From Hyphomonadaceae bacterium UKL13-1 (lineage in GTDB: Bacteria > Pseudomonadota > Alphaproteobacteria > Caulobacterales > Aquidulcibacteraceae): DNA of 64,000 nt. The first letter of the stretch is position 1, and each line of letters begins with the position of its first letter. This document shows positions 37,813 to 45,755 of this stretch, one piece after another. Under the pieces are notes generated by a model. The model saw nothing but the letters and a program-made list of their open reading frames with translations. It made no database searches and was not told the origin of the DNA. The position numbers and the translations under genes were made by a program. The stretch lies in contig CP012156.1 of assembly GCA_001602435.1 (NCBI GenBank), positions 2,545,898 through 2,609,897 on the forward strand, given 5' to 3'.

Positions 37813-38949
37813 ATGTTACATCGTCGTGCGTTTCTAGCCTCTGCCGCCACAACAGCCCTTGCAATCGCCCCGATTGCGGGCTGCGCTTCAGCACCCACCA
37901 CCATTCCTGCTTTGCCAGCTTTCCCGCGAGCACCCAAGAGCCCCCGCTTGCGGAACAAAGGGGTGACGCGAGTCGCGCTGACATCCTGCTCAGATCCGAC
38001 GATGGACTTAAGCTTGTTTGGGGATGTCGAGGCCGCAAAGCCAGACTTAGTTGTGATGATGGGCGACAATGTCTACGGCTCCGCTTCGCCCACAGACCCA
38101 GAGCTACCCAGCTTGAAGGAGGCTTATGGGAAGCTCGCAGACTCTGCGCCTTTCCGGTCGCTGGTGTCGTCAACGCCCACAGAAGCGGTTTGGGATGATC
38201 ATGATTATGGCATTAATGATGGCGGCGGAGACTTCGTGTATAAAAAGCGCGCGCAGGCCATGTTTTCGACCTTCTGGAATGTTCCTGCCAGCAGCCCGAT
38301 CCGGCATCGCCCCGGCATTTACCGCGCCTTCCGGACCGGACAGGCCGGCCAAGTCTTACAAGTCATTTTGCTGGATACACGGTATTTCCGCGATCCCTTG
38401 GTCCCGACAGACCAGCGCAATGCACCGGGCAAGGAGCGCTATATTCCCTATCCGCCGACCTCTGAAGCGGACATCCTGGGGCCTGATCAATGGGCTTTTC
38501 TGGCAGACGAACTCAATAAGCCAGCCAATGTGCGGCTGATCATCTCCTCCATCCAAGTGATTGCGGATGGGCATGGCTATGAGCGTTGGGGGAATTTCCC
38601 GCGTGCACAGCAACGCCTCTACGACTTAATTGCCGAAACCAAGGCCCAAGGTGTCGTGTTTGCATCCGGCGATCGCCATTATGGCTCGATCAATCATATC
38701 CAAATAGGCGTCGCCTATCCGCTGACCGACCTCACTGCCTCTGGCATCAACAAAGCTTTCCGGACAGAGCCCGGAACTACCGCCGTGCGCGAACCCGCGA
38801 CAACGCGTTTGGGCGATGGCTATGGCCCTGTCAATTTTGGCCTGATCGACCTAGATTGGGCCGGACGGAGCCTAAGTCTCAAGCTCGCCGGTCGAGGTGG
38901 AGAAATCGTGGCTTCAACCCGTCTCTCCCTCGAAGACCTAAAGGCCTGA
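37813..38949 (+). CDS. PhoD-like alkaline phosphatase D family protein
   Basis: 378 aa from ATG 37813. N-terminus has a Tat-type RR (HRRAFLASAATTALAIAP) and a lipobox-like IAGC, so probably a Tat-exported lipoprotein. Metallophosphatase motifs: MMGDNVYG, VWDDHDYGINDGG, FLADELNKPANVRLIISS and ASGDRHYGS. This resembles the shorter eukaryote-like PhoD branch rather than the full Bacillus PhoD. Likely phosphodiesterase/phosphatase in the periplasm. Ribosome-binding site is weak. Confidence 0.9.
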   Translation: MLHRRAFLASAATTALAIAPIAGCASAPTTIPALPAFPRAPKSPRLRNKGVTRVALTSCSDPTMDLSLFGDVEAAKPDLVVMMGDNVYGSASPTDPELPSLKEAYGKLADSAPFRSLVSSTPTEAVWDDHDYGINDGGGDFVYKKRAQAMFSTFWNVPASSPIRHRPGIYRAFRTGQAGQVLQVILLDTRYFRDPLVPTDQRNAPGKERYIPYPPTSEADILGPDQWAFLADELNKPANVRLIISSIQVIADGHGYERWGNFPRAQQRLYDLIAETKAQGVVFASGDRHYGSINHIQIGVAYPLTDLTASGINKAFRTEPGTTAVREPATTRLGDGYGPVNFGLIDLDWAGRSLSLKLAGRGGEIVASTRLSLEDLKA

Positions 38950-39055
38950 AGCCGACGGTCAGCAGGGCTTACAGCTCGCAGCGAAACTGGGTCCTTGTAA
39001 GCGAGCGTGTTTTATATGATCGTGCTGACCATAATAATATAGGGGAGCACGCGCC

Positions 39056-40528
39056 ATGGATCACGCAACACCGATCGCCATCATCGGTGCCGGCTTAGGG
39101 GGCTTGGCAGCAGCCATACAGCTCAAACAAGCCGGCTATCAAAATCTGATCTTGCTCGAAAAAGGGGCCAAGGTAGGTGGCACTTGGGCACAGAACACCT
39201 ATCCGGGCTGTTCATGCGATGTGCCGGTCGCGCTCTATCAATATAGTTTTGCGCCAGCGATCCACTGGACCAATACCTATCCAAGCTCGGCCGAGATCCA
39301 AGCCTATTGCGAGCAATTGGTGACGGGCTTTGGCTTAGAGCCATTCTTATCGCTCAGCACTGAAGCAACGTCTGCCGTTTGGGATGAAGCGGCCCAAAGC
39401 TGGTCCTTGACGACAAGCGACGGGCAGGTCCGCCAATTCGGCGCGATCATCTCAGCCTTGGGCCAATTAAACCGCCCCTCAATCCCGCCGATTCCGGGCC
39501 AAGCAAGCTTCAAAGGGGCCACCATGCATTCGGCGGCTTGGAACCATGATATTGATCTGGCTGGCAAGCGCGTTGGCGTCGTCGGCTCGGCAGCCAGTGC
39601 GGTGCAGTTAATTCCCGAAGTTGCAAAAGTGGCTGGCTCGCTGGTCGTGTTCCAACGCTCTGCCAATTACATCGGACCACGTGGCGACCGGGAAATTCCA
39701 GCTACCGAGATCGCACTCTTGCTCAGCAATCCGCAGGCGGCGATGGACCTTGGTGCGCGTAACCGCGCGATGATTTTTGATACGGCCGACACCTATTTCT
39801 GGCAGACCTTTAGCTGGACGCCCGAAGGCCGCGCCGCCTATGCCGATATCGCCAAGCGACACTTGGAAAAGCAAATTGCGGATCCGGAATTACGCGCCAA
39901 GCTGACACCAGACTATGCAGTTGGCTGTAAGCGGTTTCTGTTCACCGACACCTTCTACCCGGCCCTCACCCAAGACCATGTCACCTTGGAGACCGCACGG
40001 ATTGAAGGCTTTGATGCGACAGGCATCCGCGTCGAGGCTGGCACGCATTACGATCTGGACGTTGTGATTTATGCCACCGGCTTTGAAACAACAGGCTGGC
40101 ATTGGAGCTTGGATGTGGTCGGCCAAGATGGCATCCACCTCGCTGATCAATGGGCGGAAGGGCCTGAAGCCTATCTTGGAATCACGACCAAGGGCTTCCC
40201 CAACTTCTTCATGCTCTATGGCCCGCATACCAATCTAGGCCATAATTCCATCACTTACATGCTTGAGCGGCAGATTGAGTATGTTCAAGCAGTGTTGTCG
40301 GGGCTGGCGGAGCAAAAGGCCAATTCCGTCAGCATAAAGCCAGAGGCGCAAGCCCGCTTTATTGCCGATTTGCAAGACGCCTTAGGCCATACTGTTTGGG
40401 CCGATCCAAGCTGCAATTCTTGGTACAAGAACGACAAAGGCCAGATCACCCAGAACTGGGGCGGCAATTGCAAGTCCTATGCGGAGGCCGTTAGCAAAGT
40501 AGTTTGGGCAGACTACGTGGTCCGCTAA
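39056..40528 (+). CDS. flavin-containing monooxygenase, Baeyer-Villiger-like
   Basis: 490 aa. FAD motif GAGLGGLAAAIQLKQAG, GGTWAQNTYPGCSCDVP (typical of FMO/BVMO), the fingerprint-like segment FKGATMHSAAWNHD and the NADPH motif VGVVGSAASAVQLIPEVAK, then YATGFE and GPHTNLGHNSI. Cytoplasmic. Good ribosome-binding site AGGGGAG. Oxidises ketones or heteroatoms; substrate unknown. Followed by a structured RNA candidate and terminator. Confidence 0.93.
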   Translation: MDHATPIAIIGAGLGGLAAAIQLKQAGYQNLILLEKGAKVGGTWAQNTYPGCSCDVPVALYQYSFAPAIHWTNTYPSSAEIQAYCEQLVTGFGLEPFLSLSTEATSAVWDEAAQSWSLTTSDGQVRQFGAIISALGQLNRPSIPPIPGQASFKGATMHSAAWNHDIDLAGKRVGVVGSAASAVQLIPEVAKVAGSLVVFQRSANYIGPRGDREIPATEIALLLSNPQAAMDLGARNRAMIFDTADTYFWQTFSWTPEGRAAYADIAKRHLEKQIADPELRAKLTPDYAVGCKRFLFTDTFYPALTQDHVTLETARIEGFDATGIRVEAGTHYDLDVVIYATGFETTGWHWSLDVVGQDGIHLADQWAEGPEAYLGITTKGFPNFFMLYGPHTNLGHNSITYMLERQIEYVQAVLSGLAEQKANSVSIKPEAQARFIADLQDALGHTVWADPSCNSWYKNDKGQITQNWGGNCKSYAEAVSKVVWADYVVR

Positions 40529-40594
40529 CTCTGGCCAAAAAGGCGGTTTACTTGGCTTTGCTGCAACAGAGCGTCCAAAGGACTTGACAGAAAG

Positions 40595-40609
40595 GTGACA
40601 GATTGTCAC
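40595..40609. promoter_or_regulatory. perfect 15-bp palindrome next to a TTGACA box
   Basis: GTGACA-GAT-TGTCAC begins five bases after a consensus -35 hexamer, so a repressor bound here would block the promoter. No cognate regulator is recognisable nearby. Confidence 0.45.
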
Positions 40610-40681
40610 ACAAAAGGGGCTTGGACTTCGGTCCGGCGGCGTTTCGGGGAGGAGACGCCCTTTTGGCTCTCGCAAGAGGGT

Positions 40682-40713
40682 GGCCGCGCCTAACCATGGC
40701 GCGGCCTTTTTTT
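40682..40713 (+). terminator. intrinsic terminator
   Basis: A 9-bp GC stem GGCCGCGCC / GGCGCGGCC with a 7-base loop followed by TTTTTTT. Ends the monooxygenase transcript and/or the candidate small RNA. Confidence 0.92.
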
Positions 40714-40871
40714 ATCTCCCAATTTGCTCAATGATCCGAATGAATGACTGGACTGCGTCCTAATCTGACGTAGAAACGGTTTAGACTGCCGGCCTGAGTG
40801 TGAGCCTGGCACCAGCTGTGGCACAAACGCGCCAGACTATTTTCAGATTGAGTCGCAAGGACATCCCCGAC

Positions 40872-42410
40872 ATGGCCCCCTCCACGAGCCCCGAAGCATT
40901 GAATCCCGAGTTTTTGAATCTGTTGGCCGTTATTGGCCTTTATGTCTTAATCCTATTGGTCACGCTTTATTTCGCGCTCACGCGGTCTAATCGGCCTTTG
41001 GCCCAGCTCGGGCGACGGATCGAAGATATGAATGTCCGCTTTGTCGATTATCGGCAGGACCTTCAGACCGGAATCACTTCGGTCCGCGAAGAAGCCCAGC
41101 GTCAAAATAGCCAAGCGCGCGAGGAAATGGCCAATCGCATGGCAGGTATCGCGCAAGACTTGCAGCGCCTGATTGATGTGATGTCCGCAGCCCAACGCGA
41201 GCGTCTCGACGCTTTCGGGGTAAGCTTGGCGGAGTATCGTGCGGCCACCAGCGAAGACAGCCGGGCCCTGCGTGAAGAGGTCAACAAAGCCATCGCCACG
41301 CTATCGTCCGGCCTTCTTGAGGGCATGACGGCACAGGGCCGTTCTCAAACCGAAGGCCTCGCCAAAGCCCAAACCCAGATCAAGGAAATGATGGAGGCCA
41401 ATGACCGCACCGCGCTTGCCTTGCGCCAGACGGTTGAAGGCCGCCTTGACGTGCTGCGGCAAGAGAATGAAGCCAAGCTGGAGCAGATGCGCGTCACGGT
41501 CGACGAAAAGCTGCAGGGCACATTGGAGCAGCGCTTGGGCGCTTCCTTCAATCAGGTGAACGAACAATTGGAGCGCGTGTTTAAATCCGTCGGCGAGATG
41601 CAGACGATTGCGACGGGCGTCGGTGATCTGAAGCGCGTGCTGACCAATGTGAAAGCACGCGGGACCTGGGGCGAAGCTACCTTGGGCATGCTGTTGGAAC
41701 AGGCCATGAGCCAAGAGCAATATGCCCAGAATGTTGAAGTCAAACCGGGCAGCAATCAACGGGTCGAATTTGCCATACGCTTGCCCAATGATGGCGACAC
41801 GCCCGTGTGGTTGCCGATTGATGCCAAGCTACCCGTCGAAGATTATGAGCGCCTGATCGATGCCTCAGAGCGGGCAGACACGGTCGGAATCGATGCCGCC
41901 CAGAAAGGTCTTGAACGCGCGATTAAGATTGCCGCTAAGGACATTTTCGAGAAATATATCGCGCCCCCGCACACAACCGACTTTGCCATCATGTTCTTGC
42001 CGACTGAGGGACTATTTGCTGAAGTTGTGCGCCGACCCGGCCTTGTTGACAGCTTGCAGCGTGACTTCAAAGTCCTTGTGTCTGGCCCCACCACTTTGAT
42101 GGCGACCTTGACGAGCCTGCGCATGGGCTTCCGGACTTTGGCGATCCAGCAACGCTCCAGCGAAGTCTGGCAAGTGCTCAGCAAGGTAAAGCAAGAGTTT
42201 GAGAAGTTTGGCGGCGTCCTCAAAAAGGTTGAGGATAAGCTCGATCAAGCCAAGAGCGTTGTGCAGCAAGCCCGCACGCGCGAAAATGTGCTGGGCCGCC
42301 AATTGAGGGCCGTTGAAACCCTACCGGGCAGCGCGCCCATTGCGACCTTGCCCTTTGCCCAATCGCAAGACCTGCTCGACGATGTGCTGGACGAGGGCGA
42401 CGACGCCTAA
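40872..42410 (+). CDS. rmuC: DNA recombination protein RmuC
   Basis: 512 aa from ATG 40872; the frame extends to 40800 without support. One N-terminal membrane segment (LLAVIGLYVLILLVTLYFAL), a long coiled coil (about residues 40-260, rich in Glu/Gln/Arg/Ala), then the RmuC nuclease-like domain: VKARGTWGEATLGMLLEQAM, FAIRLPNDGDTPVWLPIDAKLPVEDYERL-type core and FAIMFLPTEGLFAEV. RmuC limits inversions at short inverted repeats in E. coli, which is of note given the repeat island in this window. Strong terminator follows. Confidence 0.94.
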   Translation: MAPSTSPEALNPEFLNLLAVIGLYVLILLVTLYFALTRSNRPLAQLGRRIEDMNVRFVDYRQDLQTGITSVREEAQRQNSQAREEMANRMAGIAQDLQRLIDVMSAAQRERLDAFGVSLAEYRAATSEDSRALREEVNKAIATLSSGLLEGMTAQGRSQTEGLAKAQTQIKEMMEANDRTALALRQTVEGRLDVLRQENEAKLEQMRVTVDEKLQGTLEQRLGASFNQVNEQLERVFKSVGEMQTIATGVGDLKRVLTNVKARGTWGEATLGMLLEQAMSQEQYAQNVEVKPGSNQRVEFAIRLPNDGDTPVWLPIDAKLPVEDYERLIDASERADTVGIDAAQKGLERAIKIAAKDIFEKYIAPPHTTDFAIMFLPTEGLFAEVVRRPGLVDSLQRDFKVLVSGPTTLMATLTSLRMGFRTLAIQQRSSEVWQVLSKVKQEFEKFGGVLKKVEDKLDQAKSVVQQARTRENVLGRQLRAVETLPGSAPIATLPFAQSQDLLDDVLDEGDDA

Positions 42411-42435
42411 CCTCCGACCACTCTCACCCAAACAA

Positions 42436-42471
42436 AAAGCCCGCCGACTTTCGTCAGCGGGCTTTCTTTTT
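42436..42471 (+). terminator. intrinsic terminator of rmuC (probably bidirectional)
   Basis: Stem AAAGCCCGC / GCGGGCTTT extended by GAC/GTC around loop TTTC, followed by CTTTTT. The minus side also has a T run (TTTTTGTT), so it may end the BI-1 gene too. Confidence 0.9.
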
Positions 42472-42487
42472 AAGTTGGGTGATCAGC

Positions 42488-43237
42488 CTATTCGCGGTCG
42501 CCCAAGAAGCTGAGCAAGAACTGGAACAGGTTGATGAAGTTCAGATAGAGGCTCAAGGCACCCATGCTGGTGGCAACCGACATCGCGGTGTCATCGCCCT
42601 TCAGGTAATAATATTCGAACTTCAAGCGCTGGGTATCGAAAGCGATCAGGCCCGAGAAGATCAACACGCCCAAGCCGGAGATGACGAAATTCATCATTGG
42701 GCTTTGCAAGAAGATGTTGACGATACCTGCCAAGATCAAGCCAAATACACCCATGATCAAGAACGAACCAAAGCCCGTCAAATCACGCTTCGTGGTATAG
42801 CCCCACAGCGACAAAGCGCCGAAGGCCGAAGCCGTGATGAAGAAGGTCGAGGCCAAGGACTGACCCGTGTAGATCAGAGCCAAGACGCCCAAGCCTGCAC
42901 CGATCAAGGACACCACGGTCCAGTAGAGCAGGTTGGCGCCCGTCTTCGATGGGTTACGCATCGCGAACATCGAGATGAACAGAATTGCCATCGGCGAGAA
43001 CGCGACAATCATCCCGAGACCGGTGTAGCCAATGCGGCCATCATTCATAACGAACAACATGTCACGAACGGGCGGCACTGACGATGTGATATAGGCCAAG
43101 ATACCCGAGAGCACCAAGCCAAGACCCATCTTATTGTAGACGCCCAACATAAAGCTCCGCAGGCCAGCGTCGACGGACATGTCCATCGTGTTCCCGGCTG
43201 GGATCGCTTGAGCTTGAAACCTATTTTGGTCGTTCAT
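42488..43237 (-). CDS. Bax inhibitor-1/YccA family membrane protein
   Basis: 249 aa with seven predicted membrane segments (for example LGLVLSGILAYITSS, GMIVAFSPMAILFISMFA, LLYWTVVSLIGAGLGVLAL, FLIMGVFGLILAGIVNIFL, FVISGLGVLIFSGLIAFDT). The Bax-inhibitor signature GLIAFDTQRLK and C-terminal ALSLYLNFINLFQFLLSFLG are intact. In bacteria these are inner-membrane proteins, some pH-sensitive calcium leak channels, others FtsH modulators. Monocistronic. Confidence 0.94.
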   Translation of the reverse strand: MNDQNRFQAQAIPAGNTMDMSVDAGLRSFMLGVYNKMGLGLVLSGILAYITSSVPPVRDMLFVMNDGRIGYTGLGMIVAFSPMAILFISMFAMRNPSKTGANLLYWTVVSLIGAGLGVLALIYTGQSLASTFFITASAFGALSLWGYTTKRDLTGFGSFLIMGVFGLILAGIVNIFLQSPMMNFVISGLGVLIFSGLIAFDTQRLKFEYYYLKGDDTAMSVATSMGALSLYLNFINLFQFLLSFLGDRE

Positions 43238-43468
43238 TTTCTTTCCTTTTTAACATGCGAGCAGACTTCTGCCGCATTGCTTAAGCCCTAATATCGGACC
43301 TCAGAGCATTGGATGCAAGACAACTCTACTACACGATTTTGTGTGCAGGGCCGTTTCAGGTCGCCGACTGCTTTCGCGCTTCAACCCAATGTTCAGGATC
43401 GCCGCATGTTTAGACTTCGCTATCCTAGTCATATGGTGGCAACGCGGCCTTTATGCTAGGAGCGACCT

Positions 43469-44110
43469 ATGCTCCAATTACACACTTTTTCCCACTCCTC
43501 AGCCTCCTACCGTGTCCGCATTGCGCTGGCCTTGAAAGGGATGGCCAGTGAAAGCCACGCCGTCTCGCTAATTGCCAATGACCACCTTTCCGAAGGCTAC
43601 CGCGCCCTCAACCCCGAAGGCCGGGTACCCGCGATCGTGACGGAGCAAGGTGTGTTGACCCAATCCTTCGCCATTATGGACTGGCTGGAGGACACGATCC
43701 CAGAGCCCAGCCTCTATCCAGCAGATGTTTGGCAACGGGCTTTGTGTCGTGCCTTTGCCCATGCCATTGCAAGCGACATCTTCCCAGTTCAGAATCTGGG
43801 TGTGCGGCGCAAGCTCATCTCAGATTTCGGAGCCGATGAGGCGCAAAGCACGCAATGGTGCGCAGACTGGATCGCCAAGGGCTTCGCCGCGTTAGAGGCC
43901 GAGACTGCCAAACGCGGCTGGCATGAAGGACAAGGCTATTTGTTTGGACCCACCCCGACTTTGGCTGATATCTGTTTGGTGCCACAAATGAATAATGCAC
44001 GCCGCTATGGGGTGGACCTAACCCCCTTCCCGCTCTTGGTGGCAGCAGATGCAAAGGCGCGCGCGCACCCTGCCTTTGTAACTACCGCGCCTGAGACGCA
44101 AGCTGGCTGA
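43469..44110 (+). CDS. maiA: maleylacetoacetate isomerase (zeta-class GST)
   Basis: 213 aa. Glutathione-dependent cis-trans isomerase converting maleylacetoacetate to fumarylacetoacetate in tyrosine degradation. Thioredoxin-fold N-terminus with the zeta-class motif HSSASYRVRIALALKG, NPEGRVPAIV and SFAIMDWLEDT, and an all-helical C-terminus with FGPTPTLADICLVPQMNNARRYGVDL. Ribosome-binding site AGGAG precedes ATG 43469. First gene of the tyrosine cluster; 31 bases before the MarR gene. Confidence 0.93.
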   Translation: MLQLHTFSHSSASYRVRIALALKGMASESHAVSLIANDHLSEGYRALNPEGRVPAIVTEQGVLTQSFAIMDWLEDTIPEPSLYPADVWQRALCRAFAHAIASDIFPVQNLGVRRKLISDFGADEAQSTQWCADWIAKGFAALEAETAKRGWHEGQGYLFGPTPTLADICLVPQMNNARRYGVDLTPFPLLVAADAKARAHPAFVTTAPETQAG

Positions 44111-44141
44111 CAATCGACCTGCTGGGACCCACACCAAGATC

Positions 44142-44585
44142 ATGAAACCACTCAATCTTGAATCCTATCTCCCCTATCGGCTGAGCGTGGCCTCTAACAA
44201 GGTCAGCGCATTAATCGCTAAAGCGTATGAAGCGCGCTTTGGCCTGACGATTCCGCAATGGCGCTTGCTGGCCATCCTCTCAGAGGGGCAACCCCTGTCG
44301 CAACAAAATCTCGTCAACCGTACCGCGATGGACAAAGTAACCGTAAGCCGCGGCGCACAGGCTTTGATCACACGCGGCCTCGTCCAGTCCAAGCCAAGCG
44401 AGAAAGATCGCCGCGCCGTGGAATTGAGCCTGACAGCTGCCGGCGTCTCCATCGTACAAGATGTCGCGCCTGTCGCACTCGCTTTTGAGAAGTCCCTGAT
44501 CGAGGCCATTGGCGGAGCAGCCGCTGAGCGCCTCGAAGCCATGCTGCGCAAGCTGGAAGATCAGGCGGAAAAATTAGCAAAATAA
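44142..44585 (+). CDS. MarR family regulator of the tyrosine cluster
   Basis: 147 aa winged-helix repressor-type protein. Recognition region: LTIPQWRLLAILSEGQPLSQQNLVNRTAMDKVTVSRGAQ, wing KPSEKDRRAVELSLTAAG. Encoded between maiA and hpd, directly upstream of a near-consensus promoter that contains an inverted repeat, so it most likely represses hpd and perhaps itself, released by a pathway intermediate. MarR-type regulators of tyrosine degradation are known in Alphaproteobacteria; the specific ligand here is inference. Confidence 0.92.
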   Translation: MKPLNLESYLPYRLSVASNKVSALIAKAYEARFGLTIPQWRLLAILSEGQPLSQQNLVNRTAMDKVTVSRGAQALITRGLVQSKPSEKDRRAVELSLTAAGVSIVQDVAPVALAFEKSLIEAIGGAAAERLEAMLRKLEDQAEKLAK

Positions 44586-44598
44586 GCGCCACTCCATC

Positions 44599-44628
44599 TT
44601 GGCAATTAGTAACAAATGAAACTATAAT
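44599..44628 (+). promoter_or_regulatory. hpd promoter with embedded operator-like repeat
   Basis: TTGGCA (44599-44604), an 18-base spacer and TATAAT (44623-44628). The spacer and first bases of the -10 contain TAGT-aaCAaaTGaa-ACTA (44607-44624), an 18-bp imperfect palindrome with six of nine base pairs symmetric. This placement is typical for a MarR-type repressor site. Confidence 0.7.
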
Positions 44629-44654
44629 GGTGCCAGATTTGGTTGGAGCACCCT

Positions 44655-45731
44655 ATGGCGGACTTGTTTGAAAACCCACTTGGCACCGATGGCTTTGAGT
44701 TTGTTGAGTTCACAAGCCCAGACCCCGACGCACTGGCGGCCTATTTCCGCCAATTGGGCTTTACGGCGGTCTCCAAACACCGCTCCAAAAATGTGATCCG
44801 CTTCAAACAAGGCGATATCAACTTCATCCTGAACATGGAGCCAGTGGGCCAAGCAGCGGAATTTCGCGAACAACGCGGACCATCAGCCAATGCAATGGCA
44901 TTCCGGGTCAAGGATGCCGCCCATGCCTTTCGGGAAGCCATCGCGCGCGGCGCGGAAGCTGTCGACAGTCCTATCGGGCCGATGGAATTGGATATCCCAG
45001 CCATCAAGGGCATTGGTGGGGCCTTTATCTATTTGGTTGATCGCTATGGCGCGCAAAGCATCTATGATGTCGACTTTAAGCCCATTCCCGGTGCTGCCGA
45101 AGAAGAAGCAATCAATTCGACAGGTCTAACCTATCTCGACCACCTGACCCACAATGTGTTCCGCGGCAAAATGGACGTTTGGGCCGACTATTATGAGCGC
45201 ATCTTCAACTTCCGCGAGATCCGCTATTTCGACATTGAGGGCAAAGTATCCGGCCTGTTTTCGAAAGCCATGACCAGCCCTTGCGGTAAAATCCGCATCC
45301 CCTTGAACGAGAGCAAGGGTGAAGAAGGCAAGACCGACCAGATCGAAGAATTCCTGCAGCGTTATAAGGGCGAAGGCATTCAGCACATCGCCATGGGCTC
45401 GTCCGACCTGTTGACCACAGTCGACCATCTGCGCGCCCGGGGCGTTGAGTTGCAAGATACGATTGATACCTATTTTGACCTGATCGACACCCGCCTGCCC
45501 GGTCATGGCCACGACGTCGAGGCCCTGCGCCAACGTCGCGTCTTGATTGATGGTGCGCCGAGTGAAGGCCAAGGCCTGTTGTTGCAAATCTTCGGCAAGG
45601 ATGCCGTTGGCCCTATCTTTTTCGAATTTATCCAGCGAAAAGGAAATGAGGGTTTTGGCGAAGGCAATTTCAAAGCCCTGTTTGAAAGCATCGAATTAGA
45701 CCAAATTCGACGCGGGGTTTTGCAAGGCTAA
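44655..45731 (+). CDS. hpd: 4-hydroxyphenylpyruvate dioxygenase
   Basis: 358 aa non-haem Fe(II) enzyme converting 4-hydroxyphenylpyruvate to homogentisate. Two VOC-type halves; the metal ligands are in LDHLTHNVF (His, about residue 160), GIQHIAMGS (His, about 240) and IFFEFIQRKG (Glu, about 320). The ending GFGEGNFKALFESIELDQ is family-typical. ATG 44655 has GGAG seven bases upstream; an upstream TTG at 44643 is less likely. Head of the hpd-asparaginase-VOC-fah run, controlled by the MarR-type promoter before it. Confidence 0.97.
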   Translation: MADLFENPLGTDGFEFVEFTSPDPDALAAYFRQLGFTAVSKHRSKNVIRFKQGDINFILNMEPVGQAAEFREQRGPSANAMAFRVKDAAHAFREAIARGAEAVDSPIGPMELDIPAIKGIGGAFIYLVDRYGAQSIYDVDFKPIPGAAEEEAINSTGLTYLDHLTHNVFRGKMDVWADYYERIFNFREIRYFDIEGKVSGLFSKAMTSPCGKIRIPLNESKGEEGKTDQIEEFLQRYKGEGIQHIAMGSSDLLTTVDHLRARGVELQDTIDTYFDLIDTRLPGHGHDVEALRQRRVLIDGAPSEGQGLLLQIFGKDAVGPIFFEFIQRKGNEGFGEGNFKALFESIELDQIRRGVLQG

Positions 45732-45755
45732 GGCCAATAGTAGGAGCGGTTTAGG

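Larger units (their letters stand above)
40584..40713 (+). ncRNA. candidate structured small RNA (four hairpins plus terminator)
   Basis: After a perfect TTGACA box (40584-40589) and a perfect palindrome GTGACA-GAT-TGTCAC (40595-40609), the sequence contains four hairpins in a row: GGAC-TTCG-GTCC (40623-40634), GGCGTTTC/GAGACGCC (40638-40659, one G-U pair), CTCT-CGCA-AGAG (40667-40678) and GGCCGCGCC/GGCGCGGCC (40682-40706) followed by seven T. No ORF is convincing. A -10 box is not obvious, so promoter and transcript start are uncertain. It could instead be an elaborate 3' UTR of the monooxygenase gene. Confidence 0.4.

Noticed and set aside
40584..40713. Four-hairpin region considered as 6S RNA or SRP RNA
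   Set aside because: It lacks the long bulged stem of 6S RNA and the conserved GNAR-loop/asymmetric-bulge domain of SRP RNA.
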